Shown: one piece after another, positions 39,785 through 50,119 of the stretch
Layout: each line of letters begins with the position of its first letter
How positions within the stretch are numbered: position 1 is the stretch's first letter
NCBI RefSeq assembly: GCF_014946725.1
Contig: NZ_JACFXY010000009.1
Location: 121,910 to 185,909 of the forward strand
DNA: 64,000 nucleotides
Reading direction: 5' to 3'
DNA from: Mixta mediterraneensis
GTDB lineage: Bacteria; Pseudomonadota; Gammaproteobacteria; Enterobacterales; Enterobacteriaceae
Made by a program: the position numbers and the translations under genes
Notes under the pieces: generated by a model
What the model was told of the DNA's origin: nothing
Databases searched by the model: none
The model's input: only the letters and a program-made list of their open reading frames with translations

Positions 39785-41458
39785 TTAAATCGACAGAATC
39801 ACTTTCGCGCCAACGGCCAGCTGATACAGGATGGTGGAAATGCCGCGTGTCACTTCGATATTCTTCGACTCATATTTCGGCAGCACCATCAACTCGTCGC
39901 CCGGATTTAAGGAACCCACATCTTCAGCATTCTCAGCTGCACCATTTTGACGAATCACGATAATTTTGGCGTTGCTGGTTTTCTGCGTCAGGCCGCCACA
40001 TTTCTCAAGGTAATCTTGCGGGCTAAGTCCCTTCTCCCAGCTCACTGCATTCGGGAACAGCACTTCGCCATGTACCATCACCAGCGAACTCTTCTCTGGA
40101 ATATTGATCACGTCGCCATCTTCCAGTAACACGGAGTCCAGGTTTTTTTCGTTAAGAATCACTTCGCCTTTTGGCACCACGGTGCGGGCTTTTGCCACAA
40201 AGCAGCTGATAAGCTGGGCTTCCTACATACGCAGGCTGGCTTCTTCTTTGGTCGAAGATTGCGCCGACAGCGAGGCTTCTTCCAGTTTTTGCAACGACAG
40301 ATCCAGCATCTCTTTCTGGCGTGTCGCCACGCTCTGGCGATAAAGCTGAATGGCTTTCAACTGCGACATGCTGTTAGAACGAATCTGCGCCAGTACGGAA
40401 CGCATGGTTGAACCATAAGGCAGTACTAGTGCATGTTCGCCAGAATGCGCACCTTCAATGCGAACCTGGATAGTGCCAGCGTAACGGTCAGAGCTAATAA
40501 TTAGCGTATCGCCATCCTGCAACATACGACCTGCGGCGGTGTTCAGCGGATAATATTCGCTGCGCTTCATCGTGCCTTGCTGACGCATAATGATCATGTG
40601 TGTCGCACCTGGTTTCGGACGCGCCCAGCTCAACGCCTCCGTCACAGGAATGGTGCTGTCACGGAATTCAAAGTCATAGCTATTGAACACATCGCCCTGC
40701 ACGCTAAAGGTATGCTGGCGCGGACCAACCACAATGGTGTCGCCATCGGCGAACTGTGAAAGACCAAGTTTACCGTTGAGCAAGAAGTCATACAGATTGA
40801 CAGAAGAGCGCACACGATTACCGCGTTTCACCACTATGTCCACGTAGCTACCGCGATCAGGATCGACGCCGCCGGCTTTGATCAGGTAATTGAGTAAAGA
40901 GTCCGAGGTCACGCCGCCATAAAGCCCTGGATTGCGCACAAAACCGGTGACATAAACTTTTACTGGCTGCGCCTGCAACAGCGAAGCGTAGACGTTCACA
41001 TTACTTTGATATACCTGTTTAACACGCGTCGTCACCAGGTTATTTAGCTGGCTATTGCTGATACCGGCAACCTTCAGCGGGCCGACGTTCGGCAGGAAGA
41101 TATTGCCTTTAGGATCGACCGCCAGCGCGCCATCAAAAGTGAATGCGCCCCACAAACGCACCTGGATGGTGTCGCCAAGTCTGATGACATAGTTCGGGTT
41201 AAAGCCGACGCTGGCGCCGTTATCGGCACTGTTGCCGTTGAACAACTGCGCACCAAACATGCGGCTCATCACCATCGGCGCGGTTGGCGGTGGCGTATTA
41301 TCAAAGCCATCGCTGCATTGTACCGTGTTCTGCTGACCAGTAATAAAAGAAGGTAACGGTGCTGCGCCGGTCAGATTAGGATCGGCATTTATATCGATTG
41401 CGCTGGCGGGTAGAGCCTGGCACGCAGCAATGAATAACAGAGACTTCAATAATTTCAT
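39785..41458 (-). pseudogene. kpsD: kpsD: capsule export outer-membrane auxiliary protein with in-frame amber stop
   Basis: KpsD is the outer-membrane-associated polysaccharide export protein (OPX/Wza class) of group 2 loci. ATG at 41458 opens a signal peptide (MKLLKSLLFIAACQALPASA). The polysaccharide-export domain starts at YVIRLGDTIQVRLWGAF, followed by SLBB-type segments. TAG at 40223-40225 follows EEASLRM, then the same frame continues EAQLISCFVAKARTVVPKGE to the natural end VGAKVILSI. The total of 557 codons fits full-length KpsD (558), so a single nonsense change breaks it; CAG to TAG is the likely origin. Read as is, the last quarter is lost. Confidence 0.88.
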
Positions 41459-41492
41459 GGCGAACTCGTTCAATTTCCCTGGGGCGACGGCA

Positions 41493-42644
41493 TTAATCTT
41501 TATGATCTTCAATAACAGCCAGCAGCAGTTTCAGCGTGCCGTACAGCAGGCAGCACACCAGTAACCAGCAGGCAATTAAATAAGGGACATTCGGGAAGGT
41601 GGATTCTTGTGGCTGCTGCGGCGAACTGATCACCGACAGCACTTTTAATTTACGTGCTGCTTCTACACGCGTCTTTTCAATAGAAGTAAGCGCTAACTTA
41701 TAAATATCAGTATCGAAAGCCACTTTGGCTTTGATCTCTTCAAAATCTACAGCCATGCGGTTGAGCTTGTGCCCTTCTGGCGCGGTGATTTTGCTTTTCT
41801 CATCATCAATCTGTGATTGCAGCGACGCGACGGCGTTTTTTGCGCTAATAACCTGCGGCGCATCGTCACGCAAATAAGTCAGCAAATTACGCAGGTCCGC
41901 TTCCATCTGGATTTTCTGTCCTACCAGCGTATTAACCAGCGTACTGGCGGCTAGTGCTTGCGCTTCGGGATCTAAGACATTGTTGTGGTTCTGATAAGAC
42001 AGCAACTCGCCTTTGCTCTGGTCCAGTCTGGCGCGAGCTTTTTGCATTTCGTTTTCTGCAAAAGTCAGCTGATCGCGGGCAATACGATGAGAAAGTTCAT
42101 TGATAAAACGCTCAGACTCTTTCAGCACCGCCTGGTTAAACCGCTTAGCAAATTCAGGCGTAAAGCCTTGTGTCTGAATATCCAGCAAACCGGTTTTATC
42201 GTCATAGGCCACGCTGATGCGGCTGCGGTAATACGCAAGAAAACGTTCGGCGGTTTCTTCTTTTGCTAAATGATTAAGAAAATCCAGTCCGCTGTGGCTG
42301 AAGGCTTCATGAAAATTAAGCTGCTTATCCAGTACGGCCAGCATATCCGGTGAGTTGATGTACTCCTTTAAATAGAGCGCATCTTCTGCCGAGCTGGGGT
42401 TTGACGCACCCAGCAATAAACCAACGTTCAGGCTGCTGCCATTAATATCATCAGAGCGTTTAATCGCCACTTTAGATTCGCTCATAAAGCGCGGCTGGCT
42501 GAAAATTATCAGGTAAATCAGTAGCAGTGCCATTGGCAGTAAAATGATAATTTTGCCAAGGTGATTTTGCAGATTCGCCAGTGATAAGGCTGGAAAACGC
42601 CTGCGCATTATCAAAGTTGTGGACTTCGCTTTCTCAATTAACAT
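41493..42644 (-). CDS. kpsE: capsule polysaccharide export inner-membrane protein KpsE
   Basis: Polysaccharide co-polymerase-type protein that links KpsMT in the inner membrane to KpsD. The 383 residues match the family. One helix near residues 31-48 (GKIIILLPMALLLIYLIIF) and one near the C-terminus (PYLIACWLLVCCLLYGTLKLLL) frame a long periplasmic helical part with coiled-coil character (about 190-300). It appears intact. It is the first gene of the remaining kpsEDC block; kpsF, which precedes it in E. coli, is absent. The ribosome site is weak. Confidence 0.9.
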   Translation of the reverse strand: MLIEKAKSTTLIMRRRFPALSLANLQNHLGKIIILLPMALLLIYLIIFSQPRFMSESKVAIKRSDDINGSSLNVGLLLGASNPSSAEDALYLKEYINSPDMLAVLDKQLNFHEAFSHSGLDFLNHLAKEETAERFLAYYRSRISVAYDDKTGLLDIQTQGFTPEFAKRFNQAVLKESERFINELSHRIARDQLTFAENEMQKARARLDQSKGELLSYQNHNNVLDPEAQALAASTLVNTLVGQKIQMEADLRNLLTYLRDDAPQVISAKNAVASLQSQIDDEKSKITAPEGHKLNRMAVDFEEIKAKVAFDTDIYKLALTSIEKTRVEAARKLKVLSVISSPQQPQESTFPNVPYLIACWLLVCCLLYGTLKLLLAVIEDHKD

Positions 42645-43788
42645 GGTGCTTTCATCATTTATTTTATGTGCTCACGCAGATAGCCGCGCCTGAAGCTGCG
42701 TCGTTTATGTCTGCGGACTAGCGTTAAATTTCACCAATCGGTGACTTTATTCTGTTTATCTATCGACAATCGTTTGAAAACAGAACTATACATTCCTTAT
42801 ATCGTACTTTAGTACTGGCTATACCCTTAGAGGGATCTTTAAATAAACCTTTAAAATCAAAATATTAATAAGATCTAGTTGCTTTTTACCGGTTAAATAA
42901 CAACATGGTCATTTGGCAAACGTGAGCGTTTACTTAAGAAATTTATCAGCCTGAGCCTGTCCTTCTTTTTTCTGCATTTGTGATGCTTACGAGCTATCAC
43001 GATACTGTTTTAGTTTTTAATTAAATAATAAGCAGCCATGTACATTCACTTCCTGGATCGTTCTTTTTTCGCGCGACCTGCCACTCGTTTTATCATTAAA
43101 AAAGACAAAAAAAGGGCCTTCTGTTTATCACAGAAAATTTTTAGCAGTGTTTCCTGGCGCAGATCGCCAGTCAAAAAACAGCGTGACTGACGGGAGGAAG
43201 TTTTAGCGAATCCTATGTAACATAGCGTAAGAAATGGCACAAGATGTTTAAGAAATTTCTTAACACATAACGCTGTGTTTTTTTACACCAGGCTTACTAG
43301 CCAGATACAATAATTTTAAAAAAAGAATTTAATACAGTCAGTTAAACAATATAACTCTATTGCTTTTCCTCTTTATTAGTACTGGATATTGTAGTTACAG
43401 ATAATAGCTAAAAAGCGTTATACAATTTTCAATTCGATATAACTAGCAGGCGATTAGTTTATACTTAAAACTAAAAAACGGGGTGAGAAGTGCTTTTAAA
43501 TCACGCTCTCATTATGCAGAGGAGACTTTAGAAAAATTCATCATTTGAAGCCAGCTCGCTAGCACGTCATAGAATAATTTATTCTTATGTGTATGTGTAA
43601 GTATTACAGATCCTAAAACGGAAAACGCTGATAGAAAACCGAGAAAAATCCAAGAATTATATCAATAAGTTAATTCAGAGATTAACCGTTCAGAATGGTG
43701 TAAACAAAAACCAAAAATACAGAAGAGATTAAGAGGAAAACAGGAAAGAACAGGCATCATTGAAGGAATCAGTGTACTGACTTCTTTA
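42645..43788. other. AT-rich 1.1-kb region upstream of kpsE
   Basis: No protein gene is supported; base composition drops to roughly one-third G+C. It should hold the region 1 capsule promoter. The only clear motif is a perfect 16-bp palindrome at 43248. No JUMPstart/ops sequence is seen here. The kpsF gene normally found at this place is absent, with no recognisable remnant. Confidence 0.6.
43248..43263 (+). promoter_or_regulatory. 16-bp palindrome, RcsAB-box-like, upstream of kpsE
   Basis: TTAAGAAATTTCTTAA is a perfect palindrome. Its core TAAGAA-TTCTTA resembles the RcsAB box TAAGAATATTCCTA. It lies about 600 bp upstream of kpsE. Function is inferred from sequence and locus only. Confidence 0.45.
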
Positions 43789-43926
43789 CTAATAATCGTT
43801 ATCAATATCCTTTGCAGCCGACCTCACCACTACCACACCGATGATTAAAGCCAGAAAAAGTGTGATCCTCAGGCCATAAAGCACGTATTCCACATAACCA
43901 CCTTTGCTGTTTTGCTCTTTACGCAT
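43789..43926 (-). CDS. small membrane protein, 45 residues, unknown
   Basis: Reads MRKEQNSKGGYVEYVLYGLR then ITLFLALIIGVVVVRSAAKD and IDNDY, ending in tandem TAG TAA stops. A single hydrophobic helix spans about residues 15-36, with positive charges before it and an acidic tail after it. GAGAG lies about 10 bases before the ATG. It sits alone between kpsE and speA on the same strand as both, in an otherwise AT-rich spacer. I do not recognise a family. It could be a chance ORF, but the helix and tandem stops argue for a gene. Confidence 0.45.
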   Translation of the reverse strand: MRKEQNSKGGYVEYVLYGLRITLFLALIIGVVVVRSAAKDIDNDY

Positions 43927-44202
43927 TAGGACATGCTCTCAGTATGGCAGTTCAATACCTAACGTATAACCTGGCAATATTTCAATAGGATTACGATTCA
44001 CATCTTAGTTGCATAAAAACATTGGCAGAATCCGCCATATCTTTTTGAAAAATATGTTTTTTTCACAGGCGAGGACAAGTGCAGAGTGAGCGTAGTGCGA
44101 TTTTTCGGAAAAGCTGAAAAAGCATGAAACTGTAAAACGGAACTACTGGCTGCGTTAACAACCAGGCTTGTTAGTAAGCGTGCAGAATGCCTTTAATTAC
44201 AG
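43927..44202. other. spacer downstream of speA
   Basis: About 275 bp with no recognised gene or motif, between the small membrane ORF and the hairpin after speA. A promoter for the small ORF would have to lie here on the minus strand. Confidence 0.4.
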
Positions 44203-44225
44203 GCTGAGCACGCAAAGTGCCCAGC
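44203..44225 (-). terminator. hairpin after speA
   Basis: On the minus strand GCTGGGCAC and GTGCTCAGC pair (one G-T) around TTTGC, 10 bases after the speA stop. No T run follows, so this is a weak terminator at best. Confidence 0.4.
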
Positions 44226-44235
44226 CCAATGCAGA

Positions 44236-46212
44236 TTACTCGTCTTCTAAATAGGTATACCCATAAAGACCACTTTCAAACTCTTGCAGGAATTGCTCGC
44301 GCAGATCTTCATCAAGCTCCGTTTCTGTTACCTGATTACGGAACAGCGTCATCAACTCATTGGGATCGAGCTGAACGTAGCGCAACATATCCGCAACGGT
44401 ATCGCCTTCATCAGAAAGCTGCACATCCACTTCGCCGTCTGGACGGGCATATACATCCACCGCTTCGGTATCACCAAACAGGTTGTGCATGTTGCCCAGA
44501 ATCTCCTGATAAGCGCCCACCATAAAGAAGCCCAGCATAGGCGGATTTTCTACGTCATATTCCGGCATCGGCATGGTGGTGGCAAGGCCGTCGCCATCAA
44601 CGTAGTGATCGATGGTGCCATCGGAATCACAGGTAATATCAAGCAGCACCGCACGGCGCTCCGGCTTTTTATTCAGCCCTTCCAGCGGCAGCACCGGGAA
44701 TAGTTGATCAATTCCCCACGCATCCGGCATTGACTGGAACAGCGAGAAGTTGACGTAGATTTTATCTGCCATTCGCTCCTGCAGCTCGTCAATGATTGGA
44801 CGATGCGCGCGATTGCTCGGATCAAGATGCTGCTGAATGTAATGGCAGATACTGAGATAAAGCTGCTCAGCCCAGGAACGCTGTTTGAGATCGTAAGTAC
44901 CGGAAGAGTAACCGGTATGAATATCAAACAAATCCATCTGGCTGTCGTGTAACCATTCACGCAGTGAACGGCGCGTGTTTGGCTCGTGCATCTCTTGCCA
45001 GGTTTCCCACATGCTGAGAATCGGACGCGGTGCATCGGTATCTGGCGTTTCCGGCTCGCTGAACTCATTACGCTCAACGCCAATAATATTGGACACCAAC
45101 ACAGTGTGATGCGCGGTTACTGCACGCCCAGACTCAGTGATCACCGTCGGATGTTCAAGGCCGTGCTCATCACACGCATCGCCAATTGCCCAAATCACGT
45201 TGTTGGCGTACTCATTCAGGCCGTAGTTGACCGAGCAGTCAGACTGTGAACGGGTGCCTTCATAATCCACGCCCAACCCACCGCCGACGTCAAAGCACTT
45301 AATATTGACGCCCAGTTTGGCCAGTTCAACGTAGAAACGCGCCGATTCACGAACGCCCGTGGCGATGTCGCGAATATTCGCCATCTGTGAGCCAAGATGG
45401 AAATGCAGCAGTTGCAGGCTGTCGATACGGCCTGCATTGCGCATGATCTCAACCAGTTTCAGTACCTGCGTCGCCGACAAGCCAAATTTGGATTTTTCAC
45501 CACCGCTCGACTGCCATTTACCGGACCCTTGCGACGCCAGACGGGCGCGAATACCCAGGCGCGGCACAACGTTCAGGCGTTCAGCCTCTTCAAGTACCAG
45601 CCGCACTTCGGTCATTTTTTCGAGCACCAGATAAACCTTGTGCCCCATTTTTTCGCCAATCAGCGCCAGACGTATGTATTCGCGGTCTTTGTAGCCATTA
45701 CACACAATTACTGAGCGCGTTTGCCCGGCATGCGCCAGCACCGCCATCAGTTCCGCTTTCGAACCGGCCTCCAGCCCCAGCGGTTCGCCGGAATGGATAA
45801 GAGACTCAATCACGCGTTTGTGCTGGTTAACTTTGATCGGATAGACCAGGAAGTAATCACCGGTATAACCGTAGGATTCGCGTGCGCGTTTGAACGCGGC
45901 GTTAATAGAACGCAAACGATGCTGCAAAATCTGCGGAAAGCAGAACAGAGCAGGCAGGCGCTGGCCTTGCGCTTCGCGCTCTTTCACCAGCCTGGCTAAG
46001 TCAACGCGCACGTCCGGCTGATCCGGGTCCGGGCATACGCTAATATGGCCCAGTTCGTTTACGTCGTAATAGTTGTTGCCCCACCAGGCGATGTTATAGG
46101 TACGCAGCATTTTGCTGGCATCCTGATCGTTCATTGCTACCTCCTGCATTGAGCGGAGTGCACCCTGTTCGCCAGCTGACGAACCCTTGATATTCTTCAC
46201 GTCGTCAGACAT
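44236..46212 (-). CDS. speA: biosynthetic arginine decarboxylase SpeA
   Basis: Pyridoxal phosphate enzyme converting arginine to agmatine, which SpeB turns into putrescine. ATG at 46212 with GAGGTTCGTG upstream gives 658 residues, equal to E. coli SpeA. The catalytic lysine is in [14 protein letters not shown] near residue 127, the substrate and cofactor segments include [33 protein letters not shown] and [12 protein letters not shown], and the end is YGYTYLEDE. Unlike in E. coli, speB is not downstream; capsule genes are. A small ORF with a perfect ribosome site lies in the leader. Confidence 0.96.
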   Translation of the reverse strand: MSDDVKNIKGSSAGEQGALRSMQEVAMNDQDASKMLRTYNIAWWGNNYYDVNELGHISVCPDPDQPDVRVDLARLVKEREAQGQRLPALFCFPQILQHRLRSINAAFKRARESYGYTGDYFLVYPIKVNQHKRVIESLIHSGEPLGLEAGSKAELMAVLAHAGQTRSVIVCNGYKDREYIRLALIGEKMGHKVYLVLEKMTEVRLVLEEAERLNVVPRLGIRARLASQGSGKWQSSGGEKSKFGLSATQVLKLVEIMRNAGRIDSLQLLHFHLGSQMANIRDIATGVRESARFYVELAKLGVNIKCFDVGGGLGVDYEGTRSQSDCSVNYGLNEYANNVIWAIGDACDEHGLEHPTVITESGRAVTAHHTVLVSNIIGVERNEFSEPETPDTDAPRPILSMWETWQEMHEPNTRRSLREWLHDSQMDLFDIHTGYSSGTYDLKQRSWAEQLYLSICHYIQQHLDPSNRAHRPIIDELQERMADKIYVNFSLFQSMPDAWGIDQLFPVLPLEGLNKKPERRAVLLDITCDSDGTIDHYVDGDGLATTMPMPEYDVENPPMLGFFMVGAYQEILGNMHNLFGDTEAVDVYARPDGEVDVQLSDEGDTVADMLRYVQLDPNELMTLFRNQVTETELDEDLREQFLQEFESGLYGYTYLEDE

Positions 46213-46457
46213 CACGAACCTCAATTTTCCGTTGAAAGATAAAACTATTAACCGGCTTTAATGCCGCTAATCTGGAAATTCGTTGCTCCATGTATCGCAA
46301 GGTCCTGTTCACCTGACATTGCCGTCAGTGCGATTCACGCATGAGAGTAAGTGTAAAACACCCCGGCCAGTTACGTATAAAAGGACCACGGATAATGTGC
46401 GTCATTCACCTGCATCAGCATAATGAAGGAACTAAAACGTAAGGATAGCGCGACAGA

Positions 46458-46592
46458 TTAACCGGCGCTCGTGTCGGGATAATTACCGCAACGAACAAAA
46501 TGTCGGCAAGACAGAGAAAAAGATAGGAAGCAGGAGAAAACCAGCGCGGCGCAACTGCGCAGAGAACCGAAAGGGAAGAGAATAGGGTTCAT
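46458..46592 (-). CDS. small ORF upstream of speA with a perfect Shine-Dalgarno (44 residues)
   Basis: The product reads MNPILFPFGSLRSCAALVFS then CFLSFSLSCRHFVRCGNYPD and TSAG. GGAGGTGAT, fully complementary to the 16S anti-Shine-Dalgarno, stands seven bases before the ATG, and this decides the start within a longer open frame. The protein is cysteine- and serine-rich with a short hydrophobic helix. It has the position of E. coli yqgB (43 residues, co-transcribed with speA) but no obvious similarity to the YqgB sequence I recall. It may be a leader peptide of speA. Confidence 0.5.
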   Translation of the reverse strand: MNPILFPFGSLRSCAALVFSCFLSFSLSCRHFVRCGNYPDTSAG

Positions 46593-47029
46593 TACTTGTA
46601 TCACCTCCACACATACCAGGGGTATATGGAAAACAACCTGGGTGAATGTCAGAAGCAAATCTGACAGGCGCGACGCGTGATGACGTCATCCTTTTTGCTG
46701 CTTAAAAGCAGCGGCGTTTTATACAGTTTGCAGCTAAAAAATGCAAAAAGATTATTTGGTTATTCGCTGTACAGCCGGAAAAATTTCTTCGTTTTGTCGA
46801 TATGTAAAATGCTGAAACAGAAAAAGGGCTGGTAATTCGCGCATTCTGTAACCTAAAATAGACGTCCAGATGGTTTTCCATCTAAACAGGTTAATATCCA
46901 GGCGGTGTTAGCCTGATGTACTGGCACTTCCTAACTGCTCGCGGCTTTGCCTGAAGGGGCGTTGAGTCAGGTCCGGCCTCACTTACGCTATGCAGTCGAA
47001 TTCAAACCATTTGTAAGGTAAAGAACAGA
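46593..47029. other. speA-metK divergent intergenic region
   Basis: About 440 bp with promoters for speA (minus) and metK (plus). It holds the MetJ box array; no further gene is seen. Confidence 0.55.
46860..46883 (+). promoter_or_regulatory. MetJ operator (met boxes) upstream of metK
   Basis: Consecutive 8-mers AGACGTCC, AGATGGTT and TTCCATCT approximate the met box AGACGTCT in tandem. MetJ with S-adenosylmethionine represses metK in E. coli. It lies about 150 bp before metK. Confidence 0.65.
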
Positions 47030-48181
47030 ATGGCTAAACACCTTTTTACGTCCGAGTCCGTATCAGAAGGACATCCTGATAAAATCGCTGACCAAATCTC
47101 TGATGCCGTGCTTGATGCAATCCTGGAACAGGATCCAAAAGCACGCGTGGCCTGCGAAACTTACGTTAAAACCGGTATGGTTCTGGTTGGCGGTGAAATC
47201 ACCACCAGCGCCTGGGTCGACATTGAAGAGATCACCCGTAACACCGTACGTGAAATCGGCTATGTTCATTCCGATATGGGCTTTGATGCCAACTCTTGCG
47301 CTGTGCTGAGCGCAATCGGTAAGCAATCCCCAGACATCAACCAGGGCGTTGACCGTACCGATCCGCTGGAACAAGGCGCAGGCGACCAGGGCCTGATGTT
47401 TGGTTATGCCACCAACGAAACCGACGTGCTGATGCCAGCGCCAGTGACTTACGCACACCGTTTAGTACAGCGTCAGGCGGAAGTACGTAAAAACGGTTCA
47501 TTGCCGTGGTTGCGTCCTGATGCGAAAAGCCAGGTTACTTTCCAGTACAACGACGGCAAGATCGTCGGTATCGATGCTGTCGTGCTGTCAACGCAGCATG
47601 CGGAAGAGATCAGCCAGAAAGACCTGCAAGAAGCAGTGATGGAAGAGATTATTAAGCCTGTGCTGCCATCAGAATGGTTAAACGCTTCCACCAAATACCA
47701 CATCAACCCAACCGGTCGTTTTGTTATCGGCGGCCCAATGGGCGACTGTGGTCTGACCGGCCGTAAAATTATTGTGGATACTTACGGCGGTATGGCTCGT
47801 CACGGTGGCGGCGCGTTCTCAGGCAAGGATCCATCAAAAGTTGACCGTTCAGCCGCTTACGCTGCACGCTATGTTGCGAAAAATATCGTGGCGGCCGGTC
47901 TGGCGGATCGTTGTGAAATTCAGGTTTCTTACGCTATCGGCGTTGCTGAACCAACGTCTATCATGGTTGAAACCTTCGGCACCGAGAAAATCTCTAGCGA
48001 GCAGCTGACTCTGCTGGTCCGTGAGTTCTTCGATCTGCGTCCTTACGGTTTGATTCAGATGCTGGATCTGCTGCATCCAATCTATAAAGAAACCGCTGCA
48101 TATGGTCATTTTGGCCGTGAGCATTTCCCATGGGAAAAAACTGACAAAGCGGCACTCCTGCGCGACGCTGCCGGTCTGTAA
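47030..48181 (+). CDS. metK: S-adenosylmethionine synthase MetK
   Basis: Makes S-adenosylmethionine from methionine and ATP; cytoplasmic homotetramer. The 383 residues are one short of E. coli. ATP site [13 protein letters not shown] is at about 13-25, [12 protein letters not shown] near 118-129, and the phosphate loop [19 protein letters not shown] near 260. The leader carries met boxes and AAGGTAAAGAACAGA before the ATG. It is a single-gene unit ending in a terminator. Its product also feeds spermidine synthesis, so it is functionally close to speA and speB. Confidence 0.97.
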   Translation: MAKHLFTSESVSEGHPDKIADQISDAVLDAILEQDPKARVACETYVKTGMVLVGGEITTSAWVDIEEITRNTVREIGYVHSDMGFDANSCAVLSAIGKQSPDINQGVDRTDPLEQGAGDQGLMFGYATNETDVLMPAPVTYAHRLVQRQAEVRKNGSLPWLRPDAKSQVTFQYNDGKIVGIDAVVLSTQHAEEISQKDLQEAVMEEIIKPVLPSEWLNASTKYHINPTGRFVIGGPMGDCGLTGRKIIVDTYGGMARHGGGAFSGKDPSKVDRSAAYAARYVAKNIVAAGLADRCEIQVSYAIGVAEPTSIMVETFGTEKISSEQLTLLVREFFDLRPYGLIQMLDLLHPIYKETAAYGHFGREHFPWEKTDKAALLRDAAGL

Positions 48182-48217
48182 GTATAAGTTCACGCTTTCC
48201 TCTAAGCATTACCTGAA

Positions 48218-48246
48218 AACCCTGCTGATAAAGCGGGGTTTTTTAT
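48218..48246 (+). terminator. metK intrinsic terminator
   Basis: AACCCTGCT and AGCGGGGTT pair around GATAA with one mismatch, then a T run. Confidence 0.8.
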
Positions 48247-48336
48247 TGCCGTTTTTCAGGCGCGATGAAAAATTGCCGCCAGCCAGCAGTTTTTTTTATC
48301 TCAGCTACACTTCTTTTCGCCTTTCCTGTAAGAGAA

Positions 48337-48352
48337 ATGTTAACGATTACAG
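48337..48352 (+). promoter_or_regulatory. candidate second GalR/GalS operator
   Basis: ATGTTAACGATTACAG matches 14 of 16 positions of GTGKAANCGNTTNCAC. It lies 203 bp upstream of the strong operator, a spacing compatible with repressor looping. Confidence 0.5.
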
Positions 48353-48539
48353 TTTTAAACGCTTTATTTATCTGTAATTTAAAAATTAAACGACGTAGTT
48401 ATTCTGGTGAAAATGCGTTATTTTCAGCGTCGTCTGATTGCTGATAATTAGAGTAATGTCAGAGACTTAATGAGTGCTACACCTCACTGGTTATTTGACC
48501 TTTTTGGGCTGAAAATGCTGAATTTCAGGGCTTCAGCTT

Positions 48540-48555
48540 GTGTAAACGATTACAC
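48540..48555 (+). promoter_or_regulatory. GalR/GalS operator upstream of galP
   Basis: GTGTAAACGATTACAC is a perfect match to the gal operator consensus, about 80 bp before the galP start. Confidence 0.88.
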
Positions 48556-48558
48556 TGA

Positions 48559-48574
48559 TGTGATCGCCCTCACT
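48559..48574 (+). promoter_or_regulatory. CRP site upstream of galP
   Basis: TGTGATCGCCCTCACT fits TGTGA-N6-TCACA with a single mismatch and lies three bases from the gal operator, so CRP and GalR probably act on the same promoter. Confidence 0.75.
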
Positions 48575-48636
48575 TTTTTCCCGGACAAGGTTTTTTAACA
48601 TTGATAAAAACAACGATGGATAAATCTGGAGGCACT

Positions 48637-50034
48637 ATGCCTGGCAACACACACAAAAGCAGAACATCAAATAAGGCGATGACCTTTTTTGTCTGCTTCC
48701 TGGCGGCTCTTGCTGGCCTGCTGTTCGGCTTGGATATTGGCGTTATCGCCGGTGCTTTGCCGTTCATCGCAAAAGACTTTAACGTTACGGCACACCAGCA
48801 AGAGTGGATCGTCAGCTCAATGATGTTCGGTGCAGCCGTTGGTGCTATCGGTAGTGGCTGGATGTCGTCTCGCCTGGGCCGTAAGAAAAGCCTGATGGCA
48901 GGTGCAATTCTGTTCGTAATCGGTTCTCTGTGGTCGGCAATGTCGCCAAACCCTGAGATGCTGATTTGCGCGCGCGTTTTACTGGGCCTGGCTGTGGGTA
49001 TCGCTTCCTACACTGCACCGCTTTATCTCTCTGAAATCGCGCCAGAAAAAATACGCGGCAGTATGATTTCGCTGTATCAGCTGATGATCACTATCGGTAT
49101 CCTTGGGGCTTATCTGACAGATACGGCATTCAGCTTCACTGGCAACTGGCGCTGGATGCTGGGCGTCATCACCATTCCTGCGGCGCTGCTGCTGGTTGGG
49201 GTGTTTTTCCTGCCTAACAGCCCTCGCTGGCTGGCGGCGAAAGGCAACTTCCGTGATGCACAGCGCGTGCTGGATCGCCTGCGCGATACCAGCGAGCAGG
49301 CAAAGCGTGAGCTGGATGAAATTCGTGACAGCCTGAAGATCAAGCAATCCGGTTGGGGCCTGTTCAAAGACAACAGCAATTTCCGTCGTGCAGTATTCCT
49401 CGGCATTCTGTTGCAGGTGATGCAGCAGTTCACCGGTATGAATGTCATCATGTACTATGCGCCGAAAATCTTTGAGATTGCGGGCTTTTCTAACACCACG
49501 GAACAGATGTGGGGCACGGTAATCGTTGGCCTCGTCAACGTACTGGCTACCTTTATCGCGATTGGTCTGGTGGACCGCTGGGGCCGTAAACCAACGCTGA
49601 TCCTCGGCTTCCTGGTGATGGCTGCGGGCATGGGCATTCTGGGTACGATGCTGCATATAGGCATTAACTCGTCGGGTGCGCAATATTTTGCCATCGGCAT
49701 GCTGCTGATGTTTATCATTGGCTTCGCTATGTCGGCGGGTCCGTTAATCTGGGTGCTGTGTTCTGAAATTCAGCCGCTGAAAGGCCGCGATTTTGGTATT
49801 ACCGTATCCACGACCACCAACTGGATTGCGAATATGATCGTCGGTGCTACCTTCCTGACGATGCTGAATACGCTGGGCAACGCGCCGACCTTCTGGGTAT
49901 ACGCGCTGCTGAATGTGTTCTTTATCCTGTTGACGGTAATGCTGATTCCTGAGACCAAAAACATCTCGCTGGAGCACATCGAACGCAACCTGATGAAAGG
50001 CAGAAAACTGCGCGACATCGGTTCACACGACTGA
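48637..50034 (+). CDS. galP: galactose:proton symporter GalP
   Basis: Twelve-helix sugar/proton symporter of the major facilitator superfamily in the inner membrane; it also takes glucose. ATG at 48637 follows CTGGAGGCACT and gives 465 residues (E. coli 464); an earlier in-frame Met lacks a ribosome site. MFS landmarks: [13 protein letters not shown], the central [25 protein letters not shown] and the C-terminal [15 protein letters not shown]. The leader carries a GalR operator and a CRP site. Confidence 0.96.
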   Translation: MPGNTHKSRTSNKAMTFFVCFLAALAGLLFGLDIGVIAGALPFIAKDFNVTAHQQEWIVSSMMFGAAVGAIGSGWMSSRLGRKKSLMAGAILFVIGSLWSAMSPNPEMLICARVLLGLAVGIASYTAPLYLSEIAPEKIRGSMISLYQLMITIGILGAYLTDTAFSFTGNWRWMLGVITIPAALLLVGVFFLPNSPRWLAAKGNFRDAQRVLDRLRDTSEQAKRELDEIRDSLKIKQSGWGLFKDNSNFRRAVFLGILLQVMQQFTGMNVIMYYAPKIFEIAGFSNTTEQMWGTVIVGLVNVLATFIAIGLVDRWGRKPTLILGFLVMAAGMGILGTMLHIGINSSGAQYFAIGMLLMFIIGFAMSAGPLIWVLCSEIQPLKGRDFGITVSTTTNWIANMIVGATFLTMLNTLGNAPTFWVYALLNVFFILLTVMLIPETKNISLEHIERNLMKGRKLRDIGSHD

Positions 50035-50046
50035 TAATCACCTTTG

Positions 50047-50076
50047 ACGGCGGGACGTCTTCCCGCCGTTTTCTTT
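50047..50076 (+). terminator. galP intrinsic terminator
   Basis: ACGGCGGGA and TCCCGCCGT pair around CGTCT, followed by a T-rich tail. Confidence 0.85.
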
Positions 50077-50119
50077 TCTGATATTGAGTTCACTCCCGCC
50101 TCCCCTTATTCTTAGCGCC

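Noticed and set aside
39785..40198. Separate 137-codon gene downstream of kpsD
   Set aside because: It is the in-frame continuation of kpsD after an amber codon, with no ribosome site of its own.
40190..40230. Frameshift in kpsD
   Set aside because: Both parts are in the same frame and only the TAG separates them, so it is a nonsense change.
46458..46592. Calling the small ORF yqgB
   Set aside because: Position and length fit, but the peptide does not resemble the E. coli YqgB sequence as I recall it.
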